From NCBI RefSeq assembly GCF_030410375.1, contig NZ_JAUHHE010000012.1, positions 1 through 64,000 of the forward strand: a stretch of DNA of 64,000 nucleotides, in the 5' to 3' direction. The stretch comes from Zwartia vadi (GTDB lineage: Bacteria > Pseudomonadota > Gammaproteobacteria > Burkholderiales > Burkholderiaceae_B). The notes under the pieces are model-generated. The model was not told the DNA's origin and made no database searches. It was given only the letters and a program-made list of their open reading frames with translations. Of this stretch, positions 30,097-41,134 are shown piece by piece (the stretch's first letter is position 1; each line of letters begins with the position of its first letter). The translations under genes and the position numbers were made by a program.

Positions 30097-30426
30097 ATGA
30101 ACGATACTGAATTTCACACACGCGCAACCGCCATTCTAGATGCAATAGAGGCTCAAGCCGATCATTGGTTTGAACAAATGGATCTCGATGTTGAAACCAA
30201 GCGCAACGGTAACGTGTTGAACCTCATTTTTGAAAGCGGTCACCAGGTTGTCATTAACAGCCAGGCGCCCTTGCACGAAATGTGGCTGGCGGCTCGCTCG
30301 GGCGGTTTTCACTACAAGTTCGACGGCCAGCACTGGAAAGACACGCGTGGCGGCAGTGACTTGCACGAGCTGCTTTCGCAAATCTGCTCCGAAGAAACCG
30401 GACAAAAACTCTCAGTCAAGCTTTAA
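30097..30426 (+). CDS. cyaY: Frataxin-like iron-sulfur assembly protein CyaY
   Basis: The 109-residue product has the acidic N-terminal helix of frataxin (MNDTEFHTRATAILDAIEAQ) and the beta-sheet segment GNVLNLIFESGHQVVINSQ, with ending ISS-like ETGQKLSVKL. CyaY binds iron and tunes IscS-dependent Fe-S assembly. The ATG at 30097 has an AAGGA site. It is divergent from lptM and converges on mrcA. Confidence 0.94.
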   Translation: MNDTEFHTRATAILDAIEAQADHWFEQMDLDVETKRNGNVLNLIFESGHQVVINSQAPLHEMWLAARSGGFHYKFDGQHWKDTRGGSDLHELLSQICSEETGQKLSVKL

Positions 30427-30460
30427 GTCGTCATCGCGCGACCCGCTATCCGGCAGCTTG

Positions 30461-32887
30461 TTAGTTGCCAAGCGGCTCGCGTTGATTACCCCCACGGCTA
30501 CTGCTGCTTTCGCTACCGCCTAAGCTCTCGAGCAAATCGCCCAGCGAGTCTTGTTTCGGATCACCCAGACTTCTGACAGACTCCTTGGGCGGGAATTCTT
30601 TGAAATACATATTGCCGCCCTCGATAATCAAGCCTTCAGGCGGTGGACCTCGTTTTTGTTCTGGAAAGTCCTTCAGCGCGTTTTGCATGTAGCCCAGCCA
30701 AATAGGCAAGGAAGCGCCACCGCCGGTCTCGCGTGAGCCCAGGGATTTGGGTTGGTCAAAACCCAGCCATGCCACCCCTACGATCTGGGGGGTGTAGCCA
30801 GCGAACCAGGCATCGACTGAATCATTGGTGGTGCCTGTTTTACCGGCCAAGTCGCCACGTTTGAGGACTTGTCTGGAGCGCGCCGCCGTGCCGGAGGTGG
30901 CCACACCACGCAACATATCGTCCATCACGTAGGCGGTGCGTGCATCAATCGCGCGCGCGGCCGAGTCGCCCGCTACGGTAGGCTTCGCACGCATCAGGAC
31001 CTGGCCATTGGCATCGGTCACGTGATCAATCAGATAAGGCGTGACGCGGTAGCCGCCATTGGCAAAGACAGAAAACCCGGCGGCAAGCTGCATGGGCGTG
31101 ACAGCCCCCGAGCCAAGCGCCATGGGCAAGACTGCGGGATGCTTGGCCTTGTCAAAGCCGAAACGGGCGATGAAGTCCTGGGCGTACTGCGGCCCGATGG
31201 CTTGCAAAATCCGGATGGAAACCATGTTTTTAGAGCGCGCGATCGCTTCGCGCATGGACATCATTTCCCCGTATTCGCCCCCGTAGTTTTTCGGCGTCCA
31301 AGCCTTTCCGGAGCCGGTCTGTTCGGCTGTGAGCTCAAAGGGCTGATCCGAAATCATCGTGCCAGGCGTCAGGCCCCGTTCGAGAGAAGCCGCGTAGATA
31401 AAAGGCTTGAAGGCCGAGCCTGGTTGACGCCAGGCTTGGGTGACACGGTTGAAGTTACCGTGATAGAAGTCAAAACCACCCACCATGGCACGCAAGGCGC
31501 CATCCTGGGGCAGCATCGCCACAAAGGCTGCTTGTACTGCCGGGAGATTGATGATCTCCCAGTAGGCTGGTGTTTTGTGCAGATAGACCACGGAGCCGCG
31601 CTGCAGACGCTGGGCGGCCGGTGCTTTCGGATTCAGGGCGCGTGCGATCACGCCAAGCGCTTTTTTGTCGTTGATGACAATGATGTCCGAAGAGCTGCGG
31701 GCGACACGCACCTCGTTAGGCTTGACCGAGAGCACGACGCCCGTGAGCAGGTCGGTGCGGTCAGGGTGTTTGTCAAACACCTCATCGAGAAACTCATCGA
31801 GCTTAGCCGCGTTGTCTTCTAAGCCCGCGGGCAGAGTGAGCTGCGCTTCAGGGCCGGGATACGGCGCGCGACGGGTGTAGTCGAGCACACCCTCCCGCAG
31901 CGAGTCATAGGCCCATTTTTGGTCTTTGGATTGAATGGTTGTGTAGACGTTCAGTCCGCGCGTGTACACATTATCCGGATAGATGCTGATCATCAGCTGG
32001 CGAGCGAGCTCGGCGGCGTATTCGCCATGCACCGCATAACCACCTGCGGGCGTGCCTTGCGAGGGCTTGATTACGACGGGCTGTGCCAACGCCGCCTTGT
32101 ATTCGGCTTCGGTCAAATAGCCAAGCGAGTGCATCCGTCCTAGCACATAGCGCTGGCGCAAGATCGCCCGGGGCTTGTTGGCGATCGGATTAAAGCGAGA
32201 AGGCGCTTTGGGGATGCCTGCGAGCAGCGCGGCATCGGCAGCGGTGATTTCCGAGAGTTCTTTACCCAGATACACGCGGGAAGCCGCAGCAAAACCGTAG
32301 GCGCGATGACCCAGATAAATCTGGTTCAGGTAGAGCTCAAGAATCTGGTCCTTGGAGAGGCTGGCTTCGATTTTGAAGGTCAGCAACAGCTCGTAGAACT
32401 TGCGCGACCAGGTCTTTTCAGAGGAAAGATAAAAATTTCGGGCGACCTGCATCGTAATGGTGCTGGCGCCCTGGCTTTTCTGCATGGAAATCAGGTTGGT
32501 CAGACCCGCGCGCACCACGCCGATCCAGTCGATTCCGCCGTGCTGATAAAAACGATCGTCTTCTGCGGAAAGTACGGCTGATTTCATCACATCGGGAATT
32601 TCGTCAAAGCGCAGCACATTGCGACGCTCTTCGCCAAATTCGCCGATGAGTACCTTGTCAGCGGTGTAGACGCGCAAAGGCACACGTGGCCGATAGTCGG
32701 TCATCGCATTGAGATCCGGCAGGTTCGGCCACGCCAGCGCGAGCGCCATGCCAAGCAATAAGGCGCCACACAGGGCGAGCCCTGCGGACAGGATCGTGAA
32801 TTTCAGTAAAAACCTGACTAGAAACGAGCCTTTCGGCTTGTCCGCAGTCTGGTCTTCTTCGTCGTGGGGATGGGTATATTTGCTCAT
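30461..32887 (-). CDS. mrcA: Penicillin-binding protein 1A
   Basis: The 808-residue bifunctional enzyme builds peptidoglycan. A cytoplasmic tail and membrane anchor (about residues 25-52) are followed by the GT51 glycosyltransferase domain (SAEDDRFYQHGG, ASTITMQVARNFY) and the transpeptidase domain with the active Ser in GSAFKPF (about residue 491), SKN, and KTGTTND (about 682). The C-terminus is Ser/Gly-rich. It is divergent from aroK with only 79 bp between them; the pilMNOPQ genes often found here in relatives are missing. Confidence 0.96.
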   Translation of the reverse strand: MSKYTHPHDEEDQTADKPKGSFLVRFLLKFTILSAGLALCGALLLGMALALAWPNLPDLNAMTDYRPRVPLRVYTADKVLIGEFGEERRNVLRFDEIPDVMKSAVLSAEDDRFYQHGGIDWIGVVRAGLTNLISMQKSQGASTITMQVARNFYLSSEKTWSRKFYELLLTFKIEASLSKDQILELYLNQIYLGHRAYGFAAASRVYLGKELSEITAADAALLAGIPKAPSRFNPIANKPRAILRQRYVLGRMHSLGYLTEAEYKAALAQPVVIKPSQGTPAGGYAVHGEYAAELARQLMISIYPDNVYTRGLNVYTTIQSKDQKWAYDSLREGVLDYTRRAPYPGPEAQLTLPAGLEDNAAKLDEFLDEVFDKHPDRTDLLTGVVLSVKPNEVRVARSSSDIIVINDKKALGVIARALNPKAPAAQRLQRGSVVYLHKTPAYWEIINLPAVQAAFVAMLPQDGALRAMVGGFDFYHGNFNRVTQAWRQPGSAFKPFIYAASLERGLTPGTMISDQPFELTAEQTGSGKAWTPKNYGGEYGEMMSMREAIARSKNMVSIRILQAIGPQYAQDFIARFGFDKAKHPAVLPMALGSGAVTPMQLAAGFSVFANGGYRVTPYLIDHVTDANGQVLMRAKPTVAGDSAARAIDARTAYVMDDMLRGVATSGTAARSRQVLKRGDLAGKTGTTNDSVDAWFAGYTPQIVGVAWLGFDQPKSLGSRETGGGASLPIWLGYMQNALKDFPEQKRGPPPEGLIIEGGNMYFKEFPPKESVRSLGDPKQDSLGDLLESLGGSESSSSRGGNQREPLGN

Positions 32888-32966
32888 TGCCGCATATTTT
32901 AAAGGTTTTGCGAGGGTTTGCCCGGATCTGTTTGGGACTCGGGGCGGTCAATGGGATAATGGCGAG

Positions 32967-33686
32967 ATGAATAATGACACGCTTGCGCCCGAGCCCACCC
33001 CCTCCGGCGACTTGAATCCAGTCCTTGAGCCCCAGGATCTGCCCCAACATGCAGGTCTGCTGGAGCATGACAGCCCGATTTTTCTGGTCGGGATGATGGG
33101 TGCCGGCAAGACAACGATTGGAAAGGCACTTGCCCGGGTACTAAATAGAGAGTTCATTGATCTCGACCATGAGTTAGAGGCACGATGCGGTGTGCGCATC
33201 CCTGTGATCTTTGAGATCGAAGGCGAGCAAGGGTTCCGTAAACGTGAGTGCCAAGTGCTCGATGATTGCACCGTCAAGCCGAATATCGTGATGGCGACGG
33301 GCGGGGGCGCAGTGCTTGCCGAAGAAAATCGGCTTGCCTTGAAAAGTCGCGGTATCGTGCTGTATTTGCGGGCAAGCGTCGAGGAGCTGTATCGCCGCAC
33401 GAGCAGGGATCGCAATCGCCCTTTGCTTGCCACCCCGGATCCCAAGGCGACATTGCGCACGCTGCTTGGGCAACGCGAGCCGCTCTACGAGTCAGTGGCC
33501 GATATCGTGGTCGATACGGGAACGACTTCGGTCAATCATTTAGTGGCCCATATCGTTGAACGTCTGCAGAGCGTGAACAAGCAGATCGACCATGGCGCAC
33601 AAAGCCGCCCAGGCAACTCCTCGGCCAGCATGCGCGCCGATTTTGCAGCCACTCATCCAGAAGAGAACAAGCCATGCACACCGTAG
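32967..33686 (+). CDS. aroK: Shikimate kinase
   Basis: The 239-residue product phosphorylates shikimate in chorismate synthesis. It has the Walker A motif GMMGAGKTTIG (about residues 42-52), the shikimate-binding DLDHELE and the GGGAVL loop. An N-terminal extension of about 30 acidic/Pro residues and a C-terminal tail make it longer than E. coli AroK (173). The ATG at 32967 is taken as start. Its 3' end overlaps aroB by 13 bases. Confidence 0.94.
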   Translation: MNNDTLAPEPTPSGDLNPVLEPQDLPQHAGLLEHDSPIFLVGMMGAGKTTIGKALARVLNREFIDLDHELEARCGVRIPVIFEIEGEQGFRKRECQVLDDCTVKPNIVMATGGGAVLAEENRLALKSRGIVLYLRASVEELYRRTSRDRNRPLLATPDPKATLRTLLGQREPLYESVADIVVDTGTTSVNHLVAHIVERLQSVNKQIDHGAQSRPGNSSASMRADFAATHPEENKPCTP

Positions 33687-34762
33687 AAACCGTCCAGGTC
33701 GCAACCCCGGGTGGTCATTACCCCATCCACATTGCCCCCGGCCGGTTGGCCACGCTTGCGGCAACTATTCCGGCTGATGCCACTTCCATCGCGCTGGTGA
33801 CCAACCCCGTCATCGATAAACTAATGGGCGATACGGTCAGGCAGGTGCTTGCCCAAACCGGCAAGCGCATCGTCCCGATCATTTTGCCCGATGGTGAGGC
33901 GCATAAAACCTGGGAAACGTTGAATCAGATTTTTGATGTCATGCTCGGCGCGCAACTTGATCGCCGTACGGTGATTGTCGCGCTGGGTGGCGGAGTCATT
34001 GGCGATATGGCGGGCTTTGCCGCGGCCGTCTACATGCGCGGTGTGCGTTTTGTGCAGGTCCCGACGACGTTGTTGTCCCAAGTCGACTCTTCTGTGGGCG
34101 GCAAGACTGCAGTCAATCATCCGCTTGGCAAAAATATGATTGGCGCGTTTTACCAACCGATCGCGGTCGAGATTGATACTGATGTGTTGAAAACCTTGCC
34201 TGACCGTGAAATGTCTGCAGGCTTGGCCGAGGTCATCAAATACGGTTTGATTCTTGATGCGCCTTTTTTCGAATGGTGCGAGAGACACGCGGGCGGTTTG
34301 CGTGCACGCGATCCCGACCTGTTGGCGCAGGCGATTCGACGCTCATGCGAGTTCAAGGCATGGGTCGTTTCACAAGACGAGCGTGAAAGTGGTTTGCGCG
34401 AGATTCTGAATCTCGGCCACACGTTTGGACATGCCATTGAAGCCGGTTCTGGCTATGGCGCTTTGTTGCACGGAGAGGCGGTGGGTACCGGCCTGATCAT
34501 GGCGGCTGATTTGTCTGCGGAGTTGTTAGGCTTTGCGCGCGCAGATGTCGAGCGTGTGCGCAAACTGGTCGAGGCGATTGGTTGTCCGACAGTCGGTCCG
34601 CGGCTGGGCGGCGTCGAACAGTGGCTGTCTCTGATGCGCGGCGACAAGAAAACCCGTGCGGGAGAAATCACTTTTGTGCTGATGCCCAAAATCGGTGAAG
34701 CGATTCGTCGTGGCGCTCCCGCGGAGTTGGTGGAGCGCGTGATTTTGCGCAATACAGCTTGA
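33674..34762 (+). CDS. aroB: 3-dehydroquinate synthase
   Basis: The 362-residue NAD- and zinc-dependent enzyme makes 3-dehydroquinate from DAHP. Signature segments are VALGGGVIGDMAGFAAAVYM, VPTTLLSQVDSSVGGKTAVN and LNLGHTFGHAIE with zinc ligands. It overlaps aroK, so the two shikimate-pathway steps are translated together. dgt follows 54 bases later. Confidence 0.97.
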   Translation: MHTVETVQVATPGGHYPIHIAPGRLATLAATIPADATSIALVTNPVIDKLMGDTVRQVLAQTGKRIVPIILPDGEAHKTWETLNQIFDVMLGAQLDRRTVIVALGGGVIGDMAGFAAAVYMRGVRFVQVPTTLLSQVDSSVGGKTAVNHPLGKNMIGAFYQPIAVEIDTDVLKTLPDREMSAGLAEVIKYGLILDAPFFEWCERHAGGLRARDPDLLAQAIRRSCEFKAWVVSQDERESGLREILNLGHTFGHAIEAGSGYGALLHGEAVGTGLIMAADLSAELLGFARADVERVRKLVEAIGCPTVGPRLGGVEQWLSLMRGDKKTRAGEITFVLMPKIGEAIRRGAPAELVERVILRNTA

Positions 34763-34816
34763 GAGATAGCACGCTCGGCGAAATGCCGACCTGCCTGATA
34801 GTCAAGGGAGTCCGAG

Positions 34817-35956
34817 ATGTCTGAGTTAGCACCCTATGCTTCATATTCCGAGCATAGTCGTGGGCGTCGCTATCCAGAGCCCGCGCCAACGAACCGTAGC
34901 GAGTTTCAGCGTGATCGTGACCGAATTGTTCACGCCGGAGCCTTCAGGCGGCTTGAGTACAAAACACAGGTGTTTATCAATCACGAAGGCGATTTGTTTC
35001 GCACGCGATTGACACATTCTTTAGAGGTTGCGCAGATCGCGCGCGTACTGGCGCGCAGTTTGCGGTTAAACGAAGATCTGACCGAGGCGATCGCGCTGGC
35101 GCATGATTTGGGACATACCCCTTTTGGTCACGCCGGACAGGACGAACTCAACGCGTGCATGCGCGAATTCGCGCCCGAGGCAGGCGGCTTTGAACACAAC
35201 TTGCAAAGTTTGCGCGTCATTGACGAGCTTGAGGAACGCTATGCGGCGTTCAACGGTTTGAATCTTTGTTTTGAAACACGCGAGGGCGTGTTGAAGCACT
35301 GCTCACTGGCGCACGCACGATTGCTGGGTGACGTGGGTCAGCGGTTCATTGACCGCACCCAACCATCGCTTGAAGCGCAGCTCGCCAATCTCGCCGATGA
35401 AATCGCATACAACAATCACGATATAGATGATGGGCTGCGCTCCGGCTTGTTGACGATTGAGCAGTTGCAAGCAGTGCCTATTTTCATGCGTCATTATTCA
35501 GCGATGTCACAGAAGTGGCCCGGCTTGAACGAGCGTCGTGTCGTGGCCGAGACGATCCGCAGCATGATTAACACCTTGATTACGGATGTGACACAGACGA
35601 CGCAAGCGAACTTGCTGGCAGCCGCCCCCGCGCATGCAGATGCCGCCCGTTTGTGCGGACCGCTCGTTGCGTTTTCACCCGCGTTACGCGCAGAGGCCGA
35701 TGCGCTAAAAAGGTTTTTATTTGAAAATTTATATCGTCACTATAAGGTGATGAGAATGACCAACAAAGCACGGCGGATTGTGCGAGAGCTTTTCGATGCA
35801 TTCGTGCATGAACCCCGTTTGTTGCCGCCCGACTACCGGCATGAGCAGCCGGGCGCACAGGCACGCGCGATTGCCGACTACATCGCAGGGATGACGGATC
35901 GCTACGCGATTCGTGAGCACCACCGGCTGTTTCGGATGGGCAATCAGTTTGATTAG
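34817..35956 (+). CDS. dgt: Deoxyguanosinetriphosphate triphosphohydrolase-like protein
   Basis: The 379-residue HD-domain protein has [20 protein letters not shown] and [15 protein letters not shown], with the metal-binding HD doublet, and [16 protein letters not shown]. Such enzymes hydrolyse dNTPs to nucleosides and tripolyphosphate and control dNTP pools. The location after aroB is common in beta- and gammaproteobacteria. ATG 34817 follows a GGGAG site. Confidence 0.92.
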   Translation: MSELAPYASYSEHSRGRRYPEPAPTNRSEFQRDRDRIVHAGAFRRLEYKTQVFINHEGDLFRTRLTHSLEVAQIARVLARSLRLNEDLTEAIALAHDLGHTPFGHAGQDELNACMREFAPEAGGFEHNLQSLRVIDELEERYAAFNGLNLCFETREGVLKHCSLAHARLLGDVGQRFIDRTQPSLEAQLANLADEIAYNNHDIDDGLRSGLLTIEQLQAVPIFMRHYSAMSQKWPGLNERRVVAETIRSMINTLITDVTQTTQANLLAAAPAHADAARLCGPLVAFSPALRAEADALKRFLFENLYRHYKVMRMTNKARRIVRELFDAFVHEPRLLPPDYRHEQPGAQARAIADYIAGMTDRYAIREHHRLFRMGNQFD

Positions 35957-35972
35957 TATCAGGGAGAACGTT

Positions 35973-36824
35973 ATGACATCCACCCGCTTGGGTTTATTGG
36001 CTGTGAGCATCGTGAGTATTGGTTTGTTGTCTGCTTGCGCACAACAGGCCGCTGCGCCAATTCGAACAGTCGATCGCGCCGAGGCCCCCACGGCTGCAGT
36101 CGCTATTCCCGTGGCGCCTCCCACGACGAACGTTGAGGCTGCCGCGCCATCCTGGACAAGTCCGCAGGCTGAAGCATCTGGCCAAATGCCGGCTCAAAAT
36201 CAAATGCCGTCTCAAACACCTCCTCAATCTCAAATACAAGCCCCTGGTCAGGCAGCTGCTGTGATGACCAGTGGTCAGGCGCAAGAAGGCGAGCAGCGTC
36301 TGGCGCTTGTGCAAGTGTGTCAGGCCAATGAAATGGGCGTACGTGATCAGTGTGCAATGGGATTTGCTGACACGCGCGCGGGTCGCGAGGTGACCAGCCA
36401 GGTTCAGGCCTATTATTTGTCGACGAGCGCAAGCCTGGCGCCAAAGGTTTCTTTTGATAACTATTGTGCGTCGGGATGGCTCGCGACCGTCGTCTCGATA
36501 CAGGGTACGGTACAAGGCGGTGGTGTGCTCCAGACCCAAGCGGCCGTTTGCGGTCATCCTTCGCCTGGCAATGCCCTGACAGCCTTGTTCAATGCCTGCG
36601 ACGCACAGACGCAAGGCGGTTGCCGTCAATCCACTTCAGTCAAGGTCGCCTGGGGCTATTGGGATGGTAAACAAATGCCCGGCACCGAAGCGGATGTCGG
36701 ACGCCCCTATTCCGCGGATCGCTTTAGCGATGCGCAAATGTGCGAATCGGCACTCCCGCTTGTCGAGTCCGGGCTGTGTCCGTCCAGCGCGGCAGTGCCA
36801 CTGCGCCTGCTTGGCTTGCCTTAA
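35973..36824 (+). CDS. Putative lipoprotein of unknown function
   Basis: The 283-residue product has a lipoprotein signal with the box LLSAC (lipidated Cys near residue 23). A Pro/Gln/Ala-rich stretch with repeats such as [11 protein letters not shown] follows (about residues 65-95), then a globular domain with several cysteines ([35 protein letters not shown]). No family is recognised. The ATG at 35973 follows AGGGAGA. It converges with uvrA, the two overlapping by 4 bases. Confidence 0.75.
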   Translation: MTSTRLGLLAVSIVSIGLLSACAQQAAAPIRTVDRAEAPTAAVAIPVAPPTTNVEAAAPSWTSPQAEASGQMPAQNQMPSQTPPQSQIQAPGQAAAVMTSGQAQEGEQRLALVQVCQANEMGVRDQCAMGFADTRAGREVTSQVQAYYLSTSASLAPKVSFDNYCASGWLATVVSIQGTVQGGGVLQTQAAVCGHPSPGNALTALFNACDAQTQGGCRQSTSVKVAWGYWDGKQMPGTEADVGRPYSADRFSDAQMCESALPLVESGLCPSSAAVPLRLLGLP

Positions 36825-39793
36825 GTTTTGAGGCTGTCAGCCTTGGCATCGTCCGCTTTGTTACCGCTCGCTTTGACACTGTCCGCTTTGACTACGCTTC
36901 GCTTGAGCTGAAGTGACAAGACCTTGCCAAGGTAATGTCCGGTGTGACTCGCTGCGCAGGCTGCGATCATCTCGGGCGTGCCTTGAGCAACGATTTGTCC
37001 ACCCCCATTGCCGCCTTCGGGACCCATATCGATGACCCAATCAGCGGTTTTGATGACGTCGAGATTGTGTTCAATCACGACCACCGTATTACCGGCCTCA
37101 ACGAGTTGATTCAACACGCGCAGCAGTAAGGCGATGTCGTGAAAATGCAAACCTGTGGTGGGTTCATCCAGGATATAAAAGGTCTGACCCGTGCTGCGTT
37201 TGGACAACTCAAGTGAAAGCTTGACGCGTTGGGCCTCGCCGCCAGAGAGCGTGGTGGCACTTTGCCCGAGACGCAGATACGACAAGCCCACATCCATCAA
37301 CGTTTGCAACTTGCGCGCAATGGCAGGTACGGCTTCGAAATACGTCAGTGCCTGCTCAACAGTCAGCTCGAGCACCTCGTGAATGTTGCGACCGCGATAG
37401 CGGATTTCAAGCGTTTCACGGTTATAGCGTTTGCCCATGCAGACATCGCACGGCACATACATGTCCGGGAGAAAGTGCATTTCCACTTTGACTACGCCAT
37501 CGCCCTGACAGGCTTCGCAGCGACCACCCTTGACATTAAAGCTGAACCGACCCGGATCATAGCCGCGCGTGCGGGCTTCGGGGACACCGGCAAACAGTTC
37601 ACGAATCGGTGTGAACATACCTGTATAGGTTGCGGGGTTGCTGCGCGGCGTGCGGCCGATCGGACTCTGGTCAACGCTGATGATTTTGTCAAAATGCTCG
37701 AGACCCGCCAGACTCTCATAGGGTGCGGGTTCGGCTTGCGCGTGGTGAAGCGCGCGCGACATGACCACGGCAAGCGTGTCATTGATGAGCGTGGATTTGC
37801 CTGAGCCCGATACGCCAGAAATGCAAACAAACTTTCCCGCCGGGATACGCAGATCGACGGACTTGAGATTGTTGCCTGTGCATCCTGTGAGCGCCAGCCA
37901 TTTTTGTTCAGCTTCGAGGGGGCGGCGCTTTGGCACGGCAATCGCCTGCGCGCCACACATGTATTGACCCGTCAGCGAAGCCGGATTGTGCTCAATCTGC
38001 TCGGGCGTTCCTTGCGCAACGATCTGCCCGCCGTGTTCGCCGGCACCGGGACCCATGTCAACCACCCAGTCAGCCTCGCGAATCATGTCCTCATCGTGCT
38101 CAACCACAATCACGCTATTACCCAGGTCGCGCAGATGATGCAGCGTCGCGATCAGACGATCGTTGTCGCGCTGATGCAGACCGATTGAGGGTTCGTCGAG
38201 AACGTACATCACGCCCGTCAGGCCCGAGCCGATCTGACTGGCTAAACGAATACGTTGCGCTTCACCACCAGAGATGGTGTCGGCGCTGCGATCAAGAGAA
38301 AGATAGTTCAGGCCGACATTATTCAGAAAGCTTAATCGCGCTTCGATTTCCCGCACGATCCGCTGCGCGATTTCGGCCCGCGCACCGGTGAGCTGGAGTG
38401 TTTGAAACCATTTCAAACAGGTCGAAAGCGGTTGCGCCTCGACTTCGTAAATGGCCAGCCCCTGCTCTTGCCAATTACGGCCTTCGGGCGTGTCGATCAG
38501 AGATTTCGGCGGCGCGATGGTTTCAGAACCGATCCGCACATGCCGTGCCTCGGCGCGCAAGCGTGAACCGTGGCAGTCGGGACAGGTTTGCACCGCGCGA
38601 TATTTGCCAAGTTCTTCGCGCACGGCAGAGGAGTCTGTTTCTTTCCAGCGACGCTCGAGGTTTGGAATCACACCTTCAAAGGTGTGGCGCTTGACCGTAC
38701 TGCGACCACTTTCATTCAGATAGAAAAAGGGAATTTCGACATCGCCCGAACCATACAGCACGATTTGTCGAATATCCTCGGGCAGGCTTTCCCAGCTCGC
38801 CTCGATGTCAAACTCATAATGCGTCGACAAGCTCGACAGCATGGAAAAGGTAAAGGCGTTGCGCTTGTCCCAACCCCGGATCGCGCCTGAACCGAGACTG
38901 AGCTCCGGAAAGGCCACCACACGTTTGGGATCAAAAAAGCCGACATGTCCCAAACCATCGCAGCTCGGACAGGCACCGACCGGGTTATTAAAGCTAAATA
39001 GCCGCGGCTCGAGCTCAGGTAGACTGTGGCTGCAAACCGGACACGCATAACGGCTGGAAAACAGATGCTCTTCGTTGGTGTCCATGTCGAGCGCGACCAC
39101 GCGACCCTGCGCCAGCGTCAGCGCCGTTTCAAAGCTTTCGGCTAGGCGTTGTTTGCTCTCAGGTTTGATCCGTAAACGGTCGATCACAACATCGATGTCG
39201 TGTTTTTCATTCTTGTTGAGCTCTGGCATGCTGTCGAGGTCGACCATCTGACCATCGACGCGCACACGAACAAAACCTTGCGCTTGCAAACTCGCACACT
39301 CGTCGTCGAAACTGCCCTTGCGGGTGCGCGCGATCGGCGCGAGGATGGCAAGCCTGCGTTCCGCAGGCCAGTTCAGCACGCTATCGACCATCTGGCTGAC
39401 ACTTTGTGCCGCGAGCGGTAAACCATGAGAGGGGCAATACGGAGTTCCGACACGCGCGTAAAGCAGTCTCAGATAATCGTGAATTTCGGTGATGGTGCCA
39501 ACTGTCGAGCGTGGATTGTGGCCCGCCGCTTTTTGTTCGATCGAAATCGCGGGTGACAGCCCCTCGATGAGATCCACGTCCGGTTTGTCCATCAACTGCA
39601 AAAACTGCCTGGCGTAAGCCGAGAGACTCTCGACGTAGCGGCGTTGCCCTTCGGCGTACAGCGTATCGAAGGCGAGCGAAGACTTGCCCGAGCCAGACAA
39701 GCCCGTGACGACTACGAGCTTGTGCCTGGGGAGGTCCAGAGACACGTTTTTGAGGTTGTGGGTGCGAGCACCCCGGATTCGGATTTCGTCCAT
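36821..39793 (-). CDS. uvrA: Excinuclease ABC subunit A
   Basis: The 990-residue DNA damage sensor has two ABC ATPase modules: Walker [11 protein letters not shown] (about residues 31-40) and [12 protein letters not shown] (about 670), each with an SGGEAQR signature. Two zinc fingers are visible (CPVCSH...CPSC and CEACQGDG...CDVC). Family length is about 940-950. The extra length is a C-terminal tail of degenerate K-A-D-S repeats ([20 protein letters not shown]). No LexA-type site was seen upstream. Confidence 0.97.
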   Translation of the reverse strand: MDEIRIRGARTHNLKNVSLDLPRHKLVVVTGLSGSGKSSLAFDTLYAEGQRRYVESLSAYARQFLQLMDKPDVDLIEGLSPAISIEQKAAGHNPRSTVGTITEIHDYLRLLYARVGTPYCPSHGLPLAAQSVSQMVDSVLNWPAERRLAILAPIARTRKGSFDDECASLQAQGFVRVRVDGQMVDLDSMPELNKNEKHDIDVVIDRLRIKPESKQRLAESFETALTLAQGRVVALDMDTNEEHLFSSRYACPVCSHSLPELEPRLFSFNNPVGACPSCDGLGHVGFFDPKRVVAFPELSLGSGAIRGWDKRNAFTFSMLSSLSTHYEFDIEASWESLPEDIRQIVLYGSGDVEIPFFYLNESGRSTVKRHTFEGVIPNLERRWKETDSSAVREELGKYRAVQTCPDCHGSRLRAEARHVRIGSETIAPPKSLIDTPEGRNWQEQGLAIYEVEAQPLSTCLKWFQTLQLTGARAEIAQRIVREIEARLSFLNNVGLNYLSLDRSADTISGGEAQRIRLASQIGSGLTGVMYVLDEPSIGLHQRDNDRLIATLHHLRDLGNSVIVVEHDEDMIREADWVVDMGPGAGEHGGQIVAQGTPEQIEHNPASLTGQYMCGAQAIAVPKRRPLEAEQKWLALTGCTGNNLKSVDLRIPAGKFVCISGVSGSGKSTLINDTLAVVMSRALHHAQAEPAPYESLAGLEHFDKIISVDQSPIGRTPRSNPATYTGMFTPIRELFAGVPEARTRGYDPGRFSFNVKGGRCEACQGDGVVKVEMHFLPDMYVPCDVCMGKRYNRETLEIRYRGRNIHEVLELTVEQALTYFEAVPAIARKLQTLMDVGLSYLRLGQSATTLSGGEAQRVKLSLELSKRSTGQTFYILDEPTTGLHFHDIALLLRVLNQLVEAGNTVVVIEHNLDVIKTADWVIDMGPEGGNGGGQIVAQGTPEMIAACAASHTGHYLGKVLSLQLKRSVVKADSVKASGNKADDAKADSLKT

Positions 39794-39892
39794 GACACGT
39801 TTTTGAAAGCCAACTTGGTACTATACCGTGCTGGCGCGTCAATCGTCTGATACCCCTTCACTCTGATTTAAGTTCCTGACCCTAGATTCTTG

Positions 39893-41083
39893 ATGTCCGA
39901 ACACACTCCTTTATCCCTGACTCCAACTGAACGCCGTGCCAGCGTGGCCTTGGCCAGCTTGTTCGCCGCCCGAATGTTGGGCTTGTTCTTGTTGTTACCG
40001 GTCTTTGCCGTGGCCGCACAAGGCTTGAAAGGCGGACATGACCCGCTTTGGGTCGGCATCGCCCTCGGCATGTATGGTCTGACACAGGCCTTTATGCAGA
40101 TTCCCTTCGGTTTGGCCTCGGATCGTTGGGGGCGCCGTCCCGTGGTGCTGGCAGGTTTGACTCTGTTTGTGATCGGGAGCGTTGTCTGTGCCTTGTCGGA
40201 CGATATTTTGTGGGTCACGATCGGCCGTGCGATCCAGGGCTCGGGCGCCATTTCCGCAGCGGTGACCGCGTGGTTGGCTGATGCGACGCGACCCGAGGTG
40301 CGTACCCGCGCCATGGCGATGGTGGGTGGATCGATTGGTTTGTCCTTCGCCTTGTCCTTGGTCATCGCCCCCTTGATTGTCGGCTCGACAGGCCTGGCGG
40401 GATTGTTTTGGACAATCGCCCTGTTGGGGGTAGTCTGTCTGGCAGTGGCGCGGTTTGTGGTGCCGGTCGTCGCTCCTACGCCCAAGCCCCTGCATCCCGC
40501 TCGGCCAAGGCAAGTGCTCACTCACACAGATTTGCTTAGGCTTAATTTTGGTGTGTTTTGCTTGCACCTGATCCAGATCGCGATGTTTGTCGTGATTCCC
40601 CCGCTGTTGCTCAAGCTCGGTGGCCTTGATGCCGAATCACTCTGGAAGGTTTATCTGCCCGTTATTTTTGGCTCCTTCATTTTCATGGTGCCGGCTATTT
40701 TTGTCGCGGAAAAGCGGCGTGCGCACCGTGCCATGCTGCGCCTGGCTGTTGCGGGCCTTGTGCTGGTCTGTGCGTTTTTGCCATGGGCCAGCCAGAACTT
40801 TTACCTGCTGGCTTTTGGGCTGACAGGATTTTTTGTGATGTTCAACGTCCTGGAGGCGTTACAACCCTCACTGGTGTCGCGTGTCGCCCCGCCCGAGCTC
40901 AAGGGCCTGGCTCTGGGTTTTTACAACACCTCACAAGCCGCTGGTTTGTTTTTAGGGGGTGCACTGGGCGGTTCAGTCGCGGTACTGGGTGGAGCAAGCG
41001 CGGTATTCTGGTCTGCTTGCGGACTCTCCGCCTTGTGGCTGGTGGTGACTTGGGGCTTAAAGCCCCTTAGTGCGAAGCACTGA
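39893..41083 (+). CDS. MFS transporter (uvrA neighbour)
   Basis: The 396-residue product has about twelve membrane segments and the MFS loop GLASDRWGRRPVV after the second segment, plus the GRAIQGSGAISAAVTAWLAD motif of the drug-efflux MFS group. It lies divergent from uvrA. In many Burkholderiales an MFS gene like this sits between uvrA and ssb. The ATG at 39893 is preceded in frame by a TTG. Confidence 0.85.
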   Translation: MSEHTPLSLTPTERRASVALASLFAARMLGLFLLLPVFAVAAQGLKGGHDPLWVGIALGMYGLTQAFMQIPFGLASDRWGRRPVVLAGLTLFVIGSVVCALSDDILWVTIGRAIQGSGAISAAVTAWLADATRPEVRTRAMAMVGGSIGLSFALSLVIAPLIVGSTGLAGLFWTIALLGVVCLAVARFVVPVVAPTPKPLHPARPRQVLTHTDLLRLNFGVFCLHLIQIAMFVVIPPLLLKLGGLDAESLWKVYLPVIFGSFIFMVPAIFVAEKRRAHRAMLRLAVAGLVLVCAFLPWASQNFYLLAFGLTGFFVMFNVLEALQPSLVSRVAPPELKGLALGFYNTSQAAGLFLGGALGGSVAVLGGASAVFWSACGLSALWLVVTWGLKPLSAKH

Positions 41084-41134
41084 TTAAATGTCGGAATTGG
41101 TCGATTTTTAAAGAAATGATTGTCTTTAGAATCC

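Noticed and set aside
30869..31822. 317-codon forward open frame inside mrcA
   Set aside because: It lies on the opposite strand of a clear penicillin-binding protein gene, is rich in His, Arg and Gly, and resembles no protein family.
39794..39892. LexA-type operator in the uvrA upstream region
   Set aside because: No CTGT-N8-ACAG palindrome was found, so SOS control of uvrA is not supported from this sequence.
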